Source: Zeugodacus cucurbitae (lineage: Eukaryota; Arthropoda; Insecta; Diptera; Tephritidae). From it: 64,000 nucleotides of DNA. This document shows, one piece after another, positions 11,546 to 24,340 of this stretch (its first letter is position 1; every line of letters starts with the position of its first letter). Location: positions 71,957,001 to 72,021,000 of the forward strand of contig NC_071670.1 in the NCBI RefSeq assembly GCF_028554725.1, read 5' to 3'. Position numbers and translations under genes: made by a program. Under the pieces are notes generated by a model. It had not been told where the DNA came from. It saw only the letters and a list, made by a program, of their open reading frames with translations, and ran no database searches.

Positions 11546-13906
11546 GGTGTTTTAGTGAAGTTGAATTTTTGGCAAAGGCTAAAGACAAGTAGACAAATTG
11601 GTAGCAAACACTTGCCGAGCAATTAAAAGGAGTATATGAAATTAAATTCCCAAAGTATATAACAACAGGCTCTGGTCAAATTAGATGAACTTTAATTTCA
11701 AGCCAATACTCGTTGCGCTAAGCGGGGGTGACATAGACTTTTTTATATTTTCCGAAGGTCAAATTATTCTCTTTCAGGGTTTTTTATATTCCTTTATCTT
11801 TCACACGCTGAAATAACAAACGCAACTATTTGGCATTTCCTTTCGGGTCCCAAACTTTTCGTAGCTTCATTAGAACTTTATTTTTTCGATTGCTTCTACC
11901 GTTCGCTTCAACTCTTTTCAACTCTTTAGACATTAGCTCTTTCCTTTATATTTTACTACTCAAGACTTCGTTTCACATTTTCAAAGTTTGTCTGCTGAAT
12001 TTCCCAGTGACTCTTTTCTCTGCCTATTGTTTGTGCTATTAACATAATGGATTTCTGTTGTTTATTATGGTTGAACGAGCGCTTCAGAGTGTGAAAGTGT
12101 TTGTAAATATTTGCAATTTGATCACCTCCTTGGAGGTCAAGTGTCCGTTGTTGCTCAGTTCGCCTGTCTTCGTTGACTTTGGTCACACTAATTTGTAATT
12201 TGAATGATGTGCGTATCATCCGCAAGCATATGTTGGCTGTGTGTTGAGGTCTGGTTTTGATGGAGGTCCCCACTTGATGACACATTTAATCGATTTGGCT
12301 TACACTTATGGGTAATACCCACGTACCCACGTGCATATGCACATCTATTAATAAAATAGTGTGAATACACTTCCCTCATTTATCGTGTTGAGTTTTAGCA
12401 TCGTTATGTAGATCAGATTTTTGTTTACTTGGACTTTTCTTTTCTGAAGTATATATAGTTGGAAATAGAAATTCATAATTAAAGCAATTTATTTTAAAGA
12501 TTTGAAGCTTTAACTCCTGGAACTCCAATTTAATTTGTGGTGAATTGTAAAAGCACTCAACCATTTAACACAAAACATAATGAACTTGGTTAAAAGAAAT
12601 CAGGCCGGTTTTCTTGTACATTAACATAAGAATAGAGAATAAAATGGAACATAAGTCGCAAAAATGCAAATGGGATATTATATGCAGGAAAAGTCTTACT
12701 ACTTCTATTCACTTTCGTGTTTATCTTCTGGTATCCGCTTATTAAGAACTCTAAACAAATCCGCAAAGTCCTCGTTTTTCCTGCTTGTAATGCAAATTGT
12801 TTGTTGTCTCTGTTGTGGTAAATTTCCGAACCATGAAAAACATGCCGCCGTTACAAAGCTTGTCGCAATACGAATGCGAATGCTTAAAGATACACACTCA
12901 CATATAAAAGACGTGTGAACGACCTCTCGAATTGAGAGGAATAAAATCTGTCGTATAAATGGCGAATTGGCGTTCGTGAAGTGAAGCATGGCTTATAGGA
13001 AATACAAACCACTGTTTATGGCAAATACCTACACCTATAAGTTCCACCACATGTTGCACCTATAAATTAAATTAGCAATGGATCGCGGTTGATGATTTAT
13101 ATAAACATGCAAAACGTGTCGCAAACACAACTAAGTAGCGCATTTTCGACAGAAGTGAATTGGTGTCTATTCACGACATTTGTATGCAATACTGAGATAC
13201 TTGGAAAGAGCAGTAGCAGCTGAGGCGAGAAATGAAAATCTGTGAATTCGCCAACATTTTTATTCATTATTCATTGGAGACGCAAACAATCTCACTTATT
13301 TTGGCTGAATTACCATTCTTTTTAGTTATATTACTTCTTCTGCTTTTGTTATTGTACTATTTTTAAATGCTACCTGCTTGTTTTATTCTGCTTTGCCTTC
13401 TGTATTCAATCCTTGAAGCTGAGTAGTTTGAGATAAAGTAATTCGTATACAAAACACAATTGGTAAAGTTTAAAAGCAATAAAATAGCAATGCAATTCAT
13501 TCAGTTTATCAGATTTGCAAACAATTTGGTTTGTCGGTTGTATGTTTTCTCAAACGTAAGCAAAGGAAAACTAAATATTTCTACTTTGTATATTCACAGC
13601 TCAACAACTTTATTGGAAATGCAAGTTAAAGCTATCAAATTTGAAAAGTTACAGAGCTAAGTGTTCTACTTCCATAAAACCATAAAATAAAATAATATGA
13701 ATGCCCTATATGAGCTCTTACAACCACTGGGTGCTCCCTGCTATGTAATAATATGTAATTGCGTATTTAACATATTTAACTGCCTGTTCTCAGTGTGTTT
13801 GTTTACAACATGGGTACAGAGTATTCAACATGTCTTCCAGCCAAATCATTGCATTGCCCACTATCCTTGAACAAGGTCAAAATGCTGAACCAGTGTCTGT
13901 TAAAAT
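11546..13906. other. Non-coding stretch, nothing recognised
   Basis: Short overlapping frames on both strands, none over 110 codons and none with domain features. The interval corresponds to a much longer one (53.0-61.8 kb) in the right-hand segment. Confidence 0.45.
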
Positions 13907-13980
13907 GTTTATTTAGGATAAAACTACTTAGAGCATTGACATTTTTCCTGAATCGACCCTTCTCATGCGCTACACTTTGC
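13907..13980 (+). repeat. Duplicated block 8, left copy (partner 61845-61935)
   Basis: TTTATTTAGGATAAAACT, GCA.TGACATTTTT and TTCTCATGCG recur in order in the partner. The partner has about 20 extra bases after AAACT. The open frame here is not preserved as protein. Confidence 0.65.
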
Positions 13981-15158
13981 TAAGCCCATACAACAACAAA
14001 AATTCTTTGGAGACTTTCAATACTTTGCTTCCGTTCTATTTGTATATTTTATTTTTGTTGCATCTTCAGCCGTGTAAAATTTTTAAAAACTCCTTGTCGC
14101 ATTGTTTTGTGAGGGAACTATTTTACAGTTGAATGGCTTAGTCTTACTACAGAAATATGTGAGTATAAAAAATATATAAAATGTGACCCTTAGCACCTAA
14201 ATAAATTATTTGTGTAGTTGTGTTAAAGTGTCTACTGTTTGAGATTCGAACATTTAGAATAATGGTGGCAAACAGGTAAATAATGATATTTGTTCACAGT
14301 CGTAAATCACTTACCATAGTTTTGTCTGATGAGTCAAAATATTTGAAAATGCAGACCAAGTTAATATATATTTTTAATTTCCTACCGAATATACTTCACT
14401 TTAGAACACCTTATATGTAAGCAAATATGTAATTATCTCTTGCTCCACGCATTAGAGTGGTAAAAGACTATTGCACAAAATTTCCCAACAGAAGTTTAAG
14501 GAAACACCAAGTAACCACAACAAATAAGCAAACGCAAAAGAAGCAAATTAGATTTAAAAAGTTGCAGCTTAAACAAAACAAACGGATAAACGCATCCAAA
14601 GGTTGGCCAAAGCACTTGAAATGCAATTATCTTTCAATTAGGTATAATTTGAATGAGCAAGAAACAAGTGTCGCAGAGGTGAATCAAATTTTCCATTTAA
14701 TCCCACTTTCTCAATCTCATTTTTGCGAAATTTGCATTGACTTTTATTGTTCTACTGTTGCTGGTTATTGTCGCATTTACATCGCTGGTGCCAGAATTCG
14801 CATTGTATGTGTTGCAACAATTGTTTCATTGATTGTTTCTGCTGCTGCAGCTGTCGCCAACGTTTCAAAATCTTTCAAACATATGTAATTCTGCAATTTC
14901 ACCATCATTTCTTTTTTATCTTGAATGGCAAGCTGTAGCTGCATTGGTGTCGCTGTCATAACGGCAGCTCAACAGAACATACAAGAATGCAAATAAAGAA
15001 ACAAAAGCAGTTGATGACTCCGTACAATGCCCTAAGTTCATATGACAATTATAATCTCGGAAAATCAGTAGACTAATCTCACTATTCCTATGTTTGAATG
15101 TTGGGAAAGAGTTTTGTTAGTTGAAATAATTGTCATTTAATCTGCTAATCCTGGCATG
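13981..15158. other. Non-coding flank left of mariner copy 1
   Basis: A 143-codon frame beginning at GTG 14457 is the longest here. Its codons follow A-runs and GCTGCTGCAG repeats, and it resembles no family I recognise. I do not call a gene. Confidence 0.45.
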
Positions 15159-15160
15159 TA

Positions 15161-16461
15161 ACGGGTGATTTTTTTGAGGTTAGGATTTTCATGCATTAGT
15201 ATTTGACAGATCACGTGGGATTTCAGACATGGTGTCAAAGAGAAAGATGCTCAGTATGCTTTGACATTTCATCATGAATAGACTTACTAACGAGCAACGC
15301 TTGCAAATCATTGAATTTTATTATCAAAATCAGTGTTCGGTTCGAAATGTGTTTCGCGCTTTACGTCCGATTTATGGTCTACATAATCGACCAAGTGAGC
15401 AAACAATTAATGCGATTGTGACCAAGTTTCGCACTCAGTTTACTTTATTGGACATTAAACCAACCACACGAATGCGTACAGTGCGTACAGAAGAGAATAT
15501 TGCGTCTGTTTCTGAGAGTGTGGCTGAAGACCGTGAAATGTCGATTCGTCGCCGTTCGCAGCAATTGGGTTTGTGTTATTCGACCACATGGAAGATTTTA
15601 CGCAAAGATCTTGGTGTAAAACCGTATAAAATACAGCTCGTGCAAGAACTGAAGCCGAACGATCTGCCACAACGTCGAATTTTCAGTGAATGGGCCCTAG
15701 AAAAGTTGGCAGAAAATCCGCTTTTTTATCGACAAATTTTGTTCAGCGATGAGGCTCATTTCTGGTTGAATGGCTACGTAAATAAGCAAAATTGCCGCAT
15801 TTGGGGTGAAGAGCAACCAGAAGCCGTTCAAGAACTGCCCATGCATCCCGAAAAATGCACTGTTTGGTGTGGTTTGTACGCTGGTGGAATCATTGGACCG
15901 TATTTTTTCAAAGATGCTGTTGGACGCAACGTTACGGTGAATGGCGATCGCTATCGTTCGATGCTAACAAACTTTTTGTTGCCAAAAATGGAAGAACTGA
16001 ACTTGGTTGACATGTGGTTTCAACAAGATGGCGCTACATGCCACACAGCTCGCGATTCTATGGCCATTTTGAGGGAAAACTTCGGAGAACAATTCATCTC
16101 AAGAAATGGACCCGTAAGTTGGCCACCAAGATCATGCGATTTAACGCCTTTAGACTATTTTTTGTGGGGCTACGTCAAGTCTAAAGTCTACAGAAATAAG
16201 CCAGCAACTATTCCAGCTTTGGAAGACAACATTTCCGAAGAAATTCGGGCTATTCCGGCCGAAATGCTCGAAAAAGTTGCCCAAAATTGGACTTTCCGAA
16301 TGGACCACCTAAGCCGCGGTCAACATTTAAATGAAATTATCTTCAAAAAGTAAATGTCATGAACCAATCTAACGTTTCAAATAAAGAACCGATGAGATTT
16401 TGCAAATTTTATGCGTTTTTTTTTTTTAAAAAAGTTATCAAGCTCTTAAAAAATCACCCTT
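15161..16461 (+). mobile_element. Full-length mariner element, rosa-type DD41D (copy 1)
   Basis: A complete IS630-Tc1-mariner DNA transposon of about 1301 bp. It is bounded by TA dinucleotides at 15159-15160 and 16462-16463, the expected target duplication. The left end reads ACGGGTGATTTTTTT and the right end, on the other strand, reads AAGGGTGATTTTTT. Beyond the first ~14 bases the inverted repeats match only patchily. One long transposase frame starts 113 bases inside the left end. The second copy at 46387-47691 is almost base-for-base identical, which indicates recent mobility. Assignment to the rosa (DD41D) group rests on the 41-residue gap between the second and third catalytic residues. 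That group is known from tephritid flies. Confidence 0.95.
15274..16353 (+). CDS. Mariner transposase, DD41D type, apparently intact
   Basis: A 359-residue cut-and-paste transposase, close to the usual mariner length of about 345-360. The N-terminal ~110 residues hold two helix-turn-helix regions: one starts near NEQRLQIIEFYYQNQ, the other covers about residues 88-112 (SIRRRSQQLGL...). They would bind the terminal repeats. The RNase H-like catalytic core follows. D159 lies in LFSDEAHF, D252 in WFQQDGATCH and D294 in CDLTPLDYFLWG, giving 92 and 41 intervening residues. The DLTPLDYF block is the counterpart of the mariner motif YSPDLAPSDYHLF. The ATG lies just downstream of the left terminal repeat and the stop is about 110 bases before the right end. 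There are no frameshifts or internal stops. Near the C-terminus it lacks two residues that copy 2 retains (HLSRG here, HLRRSRG there), so it may be slightly altered. Activity cannot be judged from sequence alone. Confidence 0.93.
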   Translation: MNRLTNEQRLQIIEFYYQNQCSVRNVFRALRPIYGLHNRPSEQTINAIVTKFRTQFTLLDIKPTTRMRTVRTEENIASVSESVAEDREMSIRRRSQQLGLCYSTTWKILRKDLGVKPYKIQLVQELKPNDLPQRRIFSEWALEKLAENPLFYRQILFSDEAHFWLNGYVNKQNCRIWGEEQPEAVQELPMHPEKCTVWCGLYAGGIIGPYFFKDAVGRNVTVNGDRYRSMLTNFLLPKMEELNLVDMWFQQDGATCHTARDSMAILRENFGEQFISRNGPVSWPPRSCDLTPLDYFLWGYVKSKVYRNKPATIPALEDNISEEIRAIPAEMLEKVAQNWTFRMDHLSRGQHLNEIIFKK

Positions 16462-16463
16462 TA

Positions 16464-19400
16464 CACCAAAGCCTTTATTTGGTAACTTTTTGTCGAACAT
16501 TAAATTGAAAAGTTTTTCCCAGCTGTCGAGGAAAGTGAAAGTGTAGCAACAACATTTTAATTCAATTAAGTTTTTTTTGTTTAAAACAAACGACTTTTCT
16601 AGTGGCAGCAGCAAGAGATACATCAACACATAGACACATGAGTTGAACAGAAAATGTGCAGACACCAGCGGCATGCACACGTGTCACATACCAATGCTCA
16701 GCATCCACAAAACGACACAAACACCACAAATGCTCCATTACACCCACACATTCAAATCCAAAAATACAACAAACGAGACAGCATTGCTGACAATACCTTC
16801 AACTACACCAACGCACTCGTACATGCCACCTGCCATCTCTACGAACACCTTTGACATGTATGGAATGTGCAAACAGCGTTGCAGCGCACAGCAGACCAAT
16901 TGGTTGTAACAACAGAGATGCACTGACATGTTGTTTGCTGTTGGTGTTGTTATTGCTAAACCAGCACTTTGAAAGCCAAGGGATTGACTTTTTCTATGGA
17001 ATTTCCTTTGCCTTTCGCCCTTTACATGGACTTTTGCAATTAATGTTGTTATTGTTGCTGTTATTACTGTAGTTTTTATCACATATAACGTCAGAAAGCG
17101 GTTAAGTGTTGTTTGTTGCTTCAAAGCCAACTAAATATAAATACAATCCAGGAAACGATGAAAGCTTTCTGTTTCTCAGGTGTTTAGAGGTCACAGAGCC
17201 AAGAGGGCATCAAACGAGATACCGACGGGAGGTGAGGTGCAACAGGCGGGCGTGTTTAATTATACATTTGTAATTGTGTTGATGCTGCTGGTGCATCGAG
17301 TATTTGTGGTTATTGAGTCTAAATCGGCGACGTTTGTTGCACTTGTGGTGGTGTTCGCTCCATATTAATGAAATTATTGTGTTCTCTCTTAGCAGAGCCA
17401 TTAGTTTTAAAGCTTAGACTTATTAATCAGTGATGACATTCTGAATCTTACTTACTAATAGAAAGTAAACACCCTCATAGTTATGGATAGATAATATTTC
17501 TCCTTCATTCGCTTTCTCCTCCCATATAATAGCTTACTACAAAGAAATTAAGCCAGAAGATCAACATTAATATATACACGAGGAACATTATTCATATGGA
17601 TATGAAATAGAAAATGCTTCATTGCTACTCTTGTGCTGGAGAAAAACCAAGACAACAACAATCATTCATCTGCAGTGGCAACAAATCACATAGCTTATGC
17701 ATTCACAGCAACATTACACGTTTGTTGGGACTTTGACTTGGCACTTACATTAACTGTAAAAAATTGGCAACTAACAACAAGAACATGCAACAACTCCAAC
17801 ACAGCAACAAATGTAGTATTACTGCCATTCACCCTGTGCCATGGAGTGAACCCCAATGGGTGTGGGTAATACTTAGATTTGAGTGAGAAGAAGAGGGAAT
17901 ACTGCATTTTAGACAGCGGTAATCCATAATGTTCCTCCTCCATGCATGCATAAATCACCGCAATCACATTTGGCATGAATGCATGAGTAATGACTCATAC
18001 TTGCAACATTCGCCGCATTGTTTTTGACTTTCGCAATTTCTACTGTTTACCGTTTTTGCTTGTTGCCCTTAAGTTTCAACTCTCATTTGCAATTGCAGAA
18101 AATGTGCATTTTGATGCTTGTTGCTGTCACTTTTGCCCATTTAAATGCAAAAAAATTCTACAAATCACAAATACGTCAAGTATTCAATAGCATGCGGTGC
18201 ACTTTCAGATTACAAGTGCTTAGTGGCTGAAGTGCAGACCTTCTTAGTGGATTTGAAGATTTATCCTTGACACGCATTTTAACAATTCCATCTTTTTTTC
18301 TCTGAAACCAGTTTTTTTTTTATTTTAGAACTAGTACAGTAAGTCCTATTCCTTAGAATTTCAGTTTAACTGTTAACTGCTAGTTTTTACAATCACGAAA
18401 CCAACTTTTCTCCATCACTACTAGAGTTTAGAACAAACCGCAGCCACTCAAGTGTCATTATTTCTTATCTCACTCTAGACAGAGGCATCTCTTGTCCTAA
18501 GACGCTGAGTCTACATATTTTCTTGTCAAACAACTCCACTCTGTTTAGTCATTTATTCTACAAAAAGTAAACAAAATTTACTTAATAGGTTGGGTTGTTT
18601 ATAATCGTCAATCGTCCTTCCCTTCTTCTCGTCTTCTCGTCTTCTTCGCTCACTAGCCCGACATGGGTTTGAATAATATTTGCATCAAGACTTACAATTT
18701 TATCGCATATTCGCACACTAGTGTCAACATAGAGATCATAAATCACTTTCGGTTGAAGGGAGTGGCTTGTTTACTAATGCTTTGGTTTGCCATGTACAGT
18801 TAGTTACAGCGATAGACGTTTAACGTGTAATAAATTTTGAGAAACTTTCGCTGATTTCCAAAAGAGAGTTTAGAGTTTTCCGATGAGTGGGAATGCAAAC
18901 TAAACATTTATTTTATCACATCAAATAATGTGGGAGTCACTTAAGTGGATAAGCACAAGTGTTCGGTAATATGTAATGCTAATAAACAAATAAATCAAAT
19001 CTGAAGAAAAATATTATAATTTTTGCTTATTTACATTTTCGTTTCTGTTATTTAAAAAACATAGTATATGAGTATAGTAGGTGGAGGGGAATGTTTAAAG
19101 TAAAAAAAAATTGGTGAATTAGCTCACCAAGAATTTTAGTACATATAAGTGTTTATAGGACATATTCGACTCTACAGTCTCTTCGTGAATACGAAATTGT
19201 GAAAATATGAAATTCCCCGTGGTGCCGGTCGGTGAAAGTTAAAGCAAACGCGCCTTAAAGCGCCAAAACTCCAAAGTTTTTTGGAGTAAAAACTTGAACA
19301 CCGTTAAGCAAGGTAAATGCCATGAAAAAGGAAACTTCCAAGTGCCGAAATGGACAATATAAACAATTTAACACAGGTACCTGAGGATGTGAGGATGCAG

Positions 19401-21159
19401 CAAAAAGCAAAATGCAAGCGTTGGGGAAAAATACAACGAAACACTTAAAGAGACGTTTAAGTACAATAACGACAACAACAACAATACCAGTAGCACTTGA
19501 ACGACCACGCGGAGCGATTGTAGCAAATCAACTCCGACATTAACAACACAATGAACAGTCTGAACTGCAACAAATGCGTTTGAGCAAAACGATGTAGCCT
19601 GTTGCGTTTGACTAGAAGTAGTAGATCGAAAATCCAGAGAGAACAGCAAAAACTAACGAATAAAACCATTTTGTAAAATTCAACTTTCTTTAACAGAGAA
19701 AACATAAACACTGTAATTCGGAATAAATAATAAAATATGCAGAGTAAAAAAAGTTCTGCTCAAGCATCTCACGGCCGTCTACCAAACATTACTGTTGTAA
19801 TGGTCATAAAATAGACAACTTTATACAAATCTCAAAGATAAATTACAAAATTACAGGAGTAGAGTTGCTCCTCGACTAATCACACTTGAGCACCTACAAG
19901 CTTTTTCACGTCTATACCAAGTTACTATTAAAACTAACTAACAACTAAATGAAGTCGATAATAAGGATAAGAGTTCGACATGTCGTATACGCAACCTAAA
20001 TTAAGTTAGCGCTACACATTTTTAAATTTGATCTCACTTGTGAAGGATGAATATTTTTTCAAAAAGATATTTTTACATTCGGATATTCTTGTACAGAAAT
20101 GCACTGAGATATTTTATGTTACATTTCTATAACTTTTCCTTATTCATATTCTCTCCTCTATTGTAGTAAGAGCATCGAACAGAAGTTGGTTTTACTATTT
20201 TATTGCGGTGACTGTTGGATATGTACGCAGCATATGTACCAAGCACTCGTAAATACTCTCAACCGCTTCAGTGCATTTTGTTGCACTATATACCAGATGT
20301 ATAGCCTGGGTGTATTTGGACAGAAGTACTAGTAATACTGTGTAGTATTAGAGTGCATATCGGGTAGAGTTCAAAGCAATTTCCATTAGCAACAGATAAA
20401 TTCTAGAATTTTTTGAGGTACATATAGGGACGCACCATTAATGCTGTATAACCAGTGTATAATGTGCTGTATTTTAAGGCCTTGGTGTGAATCTCGTTGA
20501 TGGAGAACTTGCTATTTTCAATCACCCACTATTGATGGCTCACCAGCACTGAACACGAAACTATTGCAGAAGCCATTGAATTTTCAATTTTATTACCCTA
20601 CCGTCTCGCCTCAGTGGTGGCTCCGCAAATATTGAAGCTGCAAGCAAAAGTCGGAAAAGCGGAATAACAAGCCACCAATAGTATATTCTCAGGCTTCAGC
20701 AGAGTTAGCTCTCATGGCGGCGATGACAGATGCAGCAACAACCACACATTTTATGGCATTTGTGCATTAGCGTCAAGCCCAGTGAGTGCCGGGAGCTTTG
20801 TTATTTTCAGCAACTCATATCTTCCATGGCAGTTCACTTTGAAAGAGTTTGCGTCAGCGCCAAACCGAGCATTAATAATGGAAAAGCGAATGGCATTGTA
20901 AAGCAAAGGAAGCAATTAAATCTGGGTTCGCTGAAAGCTGGCAAAAGTTGACAATTCCCGTGTGAAATGCCAAAGAGAAGGAAATTAGTTTTCCAATGTT
21001 TACTTCATTATTTCACAGACAAATTCTATGCTTAATATTAATTCACTAAAGCCACTGTTCAACTTTTTCAGACACGCCTCTTTCAGCTCCGAACATGAAA
21101 AATGAGCTTTTAATTGCACTTTAGTATTTTAGCTGCGTTTAAGCCACCCCAGCACTTCA
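16464..21159. other. Long non-coding stretch right of mariner copy 1
   Basis: CA-rich at 16650-16860 and TTG-rich around 16930-17070. The CTCGTCTT words at 18630-18650 form a tiny imperfect repeat. Open frames reach 130 codons only where such simple composition occurs. No tRNA cloverleaf or conserved domain is seen. Confidence 0.45.
19268..19287. repeat. Small hairpin, 8-bp perfect stem with 4-base loop
   Basis: ACTCCAAA, GTTT, TTTGGAGT form a compact stem-loop. It sits in a GC-richer patch (GTGCCGGTCGGTG, GCGCC) within AT-rich DNA. No function can be assigned. Confidence 0.5.
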
Positions 21160-21440
21160 TTGTTTCAAACTGCTCGAATCAAATCTCAAAACTCGCTTAA
21201 TCCCTTAAATTTCATAATTGCTCCGCAATGGCTAACTGTGCATGGCAGCGCTGGGCACACTGTTTGTGCACTTTTAAAGCGTCGCACTGCGTCGGCCGGG
21301 CGCCTTTTCAAAGGCACCGACGCACAAATTACTACGTGCCGGAACTGCGGCAAGCCAACTTCTCTTCATTAAATCTGCAAGCGACCAAATTTTTCTGCAG
21401 TACACCCTTCTCTTTTAATACTCTGCTCCGCTGCTAACAG
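21160..21440. other. GC-rich island with interrupted hairpin
   Basis: Local GC content is clearly above the surroundings (GGCAGCGCTGGGC, GCGTCGGCCGGGCGCC). GCGTCGG at 21289-21295 pairs with CCGACGC at 21317-21323, with an inner GCCTTT/AAAGGC stem. Two frames are open for about 70 codons, but neither has recognisable domains and the GC content alone explains them. It may be a conserved regulatory patch. Confidence 0.3.
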
Positions 21441-24179
21441 CCCAAGGCCCAAAACGACGGTGGATAATAAACGCGACCAAGTGAAACAGAGAGAGAGACA
21501 AAAAAGTCTGCTGAAAACCGTAAATGAGACGGCAGCGTTTGCAGTTATTATTAATGCGATTATGCAGAGGCAACAATTTGTGAATGGTCGGATACACACG
21601 GTTCTGGGAAATCCATGCGGGCGCATAAGCATCACTTTTATATATATATATTATATATGTTTGATATAGTATACATATCTCATATGAGTACATGCACAGG
21701 CTAAATTTCAGGTTATAACAAGATAATTTATGATTCACATTTCATATTCATATTTACATCTAATATTTCAGTTTTGATTTTATTTGTCGCTCATTTGTTA
21801 TTGATTGCAAAATTTACAGAATGAGTGTCAGTGAATACCGATTTTATTGGCTGCATAGCTCAAGCACTATTTTCTATAAGCACGTACATATGTAAATGTT
21901 GCCACGTCATTACTGAAATGGTTATATGCCTACTCATATTTACTTAACGGAATTGTGCTGAATGACGCCACTTGATAAAGCCGAACAGCTGTGGCATCCA
22001 TATGATGAAGAGTGAATTGCTGGCGTGATTTTAAATATTTTAGCATATTCTTTAGCATTTTACCCTCTTTGCTGAGCTTAAAAGTAAATTGACTAATGTA
22101 AAATGGAATGCATAATATATAAAGAACATTTTGATATTAAATTCATATCATACCATATACACAATTCATCTTATACTCTAAATATTATACGCGAACTTTC
22201 TTACATTCAATAAGTTCATCCTTTTTCCGCCCGTACTTAAACTGGTATATATGTATATTTGACACTTTGTTCGTTTTTAGTTAAAATTACCAAAAGCATC
22301 CCTGCTGCTGTTGTTCCACGTAAGCTCAAGATTTTAATGCGGAAAGTAAAATTTACTAAGTTATGGACACTTATGCGGTTAAGCAGAACGACAGTTAAGT
22401 TCGAATGTGGGAGCACCGTACGATCGCCTTGACGGGACCATTTGTGCGCCAATAAAATACAAAAAAGACTTAAGAGTCGCTGCTTGGATAAACTTTGGTT
22501 AAAATGCGAATAGGTGCAACGCAAAGGTATAATAAAAACACTTAACTGCAAGCAACCCGAAACATTTTACATCGTAATTTTACAGCTACATACACAGATA
22601 TTACTCCTTAAAAACGCAGTTAACATGAAATATATCTTATAATATCAAAGTGCTTGTGTTAAGAACTGTTGCTGGTATCTGGAGCTTCTATTACTCGCAA
22701 TGTCGCTGTCTCTATGTGGAAATCATTGGTAATGCCCCAGAATCTATAAGCCGCGGGGAGGAATCTTTGAACATTCAGATTTTTCTACTAAAATATTTAT
22801 TCTTAAGATAGCTAACCTCACTTAAGCTTTCCAAATAGCAGACTTTAAAGAAAGATATTCAATGAATAGTTTAGTTTTTAAACCTTGTGCTACATTAGCA
22901 CTTGTGTGAATTTGTTGACACGTCGAGCATACAAAGTACGAAGCAGTTAAGAAGACTTTTCTGCGAAGATTTGACTTTATTGTGCTTGCGTAGTAAACAA
23001 TGTTGCAGCAGCATCACCATAAATTTCTGCTCGCACTTAACGAGTGTCATTTCACTGCCTGACACACATAAACATATTTTATTATTTACATTGCCTTTGA
23101 GTAGTGAACTTCTTAAGGCACTTAACCAATTGTGCTTTCACGACAATTCTTATGTTTTGTCTCGTGCAACTGTTTATCTTTATTTTTGAGGTGATTGCAA
23201 GAGGCTTCGTAGTTTTGTTGTGACTTGTAGTCTTAAAACGCCATAATAGAGGTACTCGCACATAGAAAGAGTACATACAATTACATTTATTATAAGCCGA
23301 TATAGTTTTAATGTATTACACAACTTTTTATGTGCAATGCCTTACCTCACTGCTTGAATTGGTTGCCGGCAGGAATTTCCAATATTTCTCTTATTGCTTT
23401 TGCGGCAAAGGCCACAATAATCTCCTTGCCATATGTAAATGTAATAAACCGAACCGCAGTTAAGTGTAACGCAGACTAAGTTCAACCAAAAGTCAGCACG
23501 CAAGCATATGTGCACACTTGGAGAACATATGGGTATTGGTGCATATTGCATTGCCCACGGCGTATGAGTAACATACTTTGACCAGCAAGCGAAACTTTGG
23601 ATTAGTTAATATTGAGTGTACTTGTGTGTACTGAATCTTGTGAAGATACTATATTTGTATTAAAGACAGCGTTATGTGTAACTATAGTTTCAAAATGTTT
23701 GTGGTTTTATTAGAAAAAAAGCACATCACTTTCTACGGCTTGTAATGGATTTCGCAATATTTCAAATAGCTGTGGCGCATAATATTTGTTTGAAGACTGA
23801 CATCAATTTATTAAATTAAATTTTCAATGAAACATTTTCCAAATATTCATATGGATGTGTCAGTTTTGCCAAGAAAAAACATGAATGGCAAAAAACTGAA
23901 ACCGAAATAAAACCACGAAGATATGTGAAATAAAGTGGCAATGTAGTCTGTGTATTCAATTGATAACCGCGTAGTTTGCAAGCGAATCAAGCGATGCAAG
24001 CGTCAGCCGCAGCCTGGCAGCAAGTACATGTCAATGACTTCTTCTGGGAAGCCTGCCAAACAGACTATCACAGGCATAAATTACGAATAAAGACACAAGG
24101 ACACTGGATACTCACAGGAAACTCCACACCGTATTCCAACAGATAACAAAGTTCCAGTCACAACTGTTGGCCAATTGCT

Positions 24180-24340
24180 ACATTTTAATCACATCTCTTC
24201 CCCCGCATTGCCTTCATAGACACAGCTGTCGCGACTGGCTTTTTGCGCCACTCGACCTATAGGCTGCCAGCTGCCGCCGTCGCGCTCGAAGACGCTGTCA
24301 CACTTTTCTCTGCTGCGGCACACTCTGTAGCAGCCAGTTC
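24180..24340. other. GC-rich patch without a recognisable gene
   Basis: CCAGCTGCCGCCGTCGCGCTCG and nearby words raise the GC content sharply. Short frames are open on both strands (64 and 85 codons), which fits composition rather than coding. About 400 bases downstream, at 24722-24731, the TATATAAAA word GTATATAAAA occurs. No start can be linked to it. Confidence 0.25.

Noticed and set aside
14457..14888. 143-codon frame
   Set aside because: It only reaches this length with a GTG start. It consists of A-rich Lys/Gln coding followed by GCTGCTGCAG repeats and has no family resemblance.
15455..15670. 71-codon minus-strand frame inside mariner copy 1, mirrored at 47182-47397
   Set aside because: It is identical in both copies only because it is antisense to the transposase frame.
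23994..24146. 50-codon frame with mixed, protein-like composition (starts MQASAAAWQQ)
   Set aside because: Frames this short are common by chance. No splice sites, promoter or duplicate supports it.
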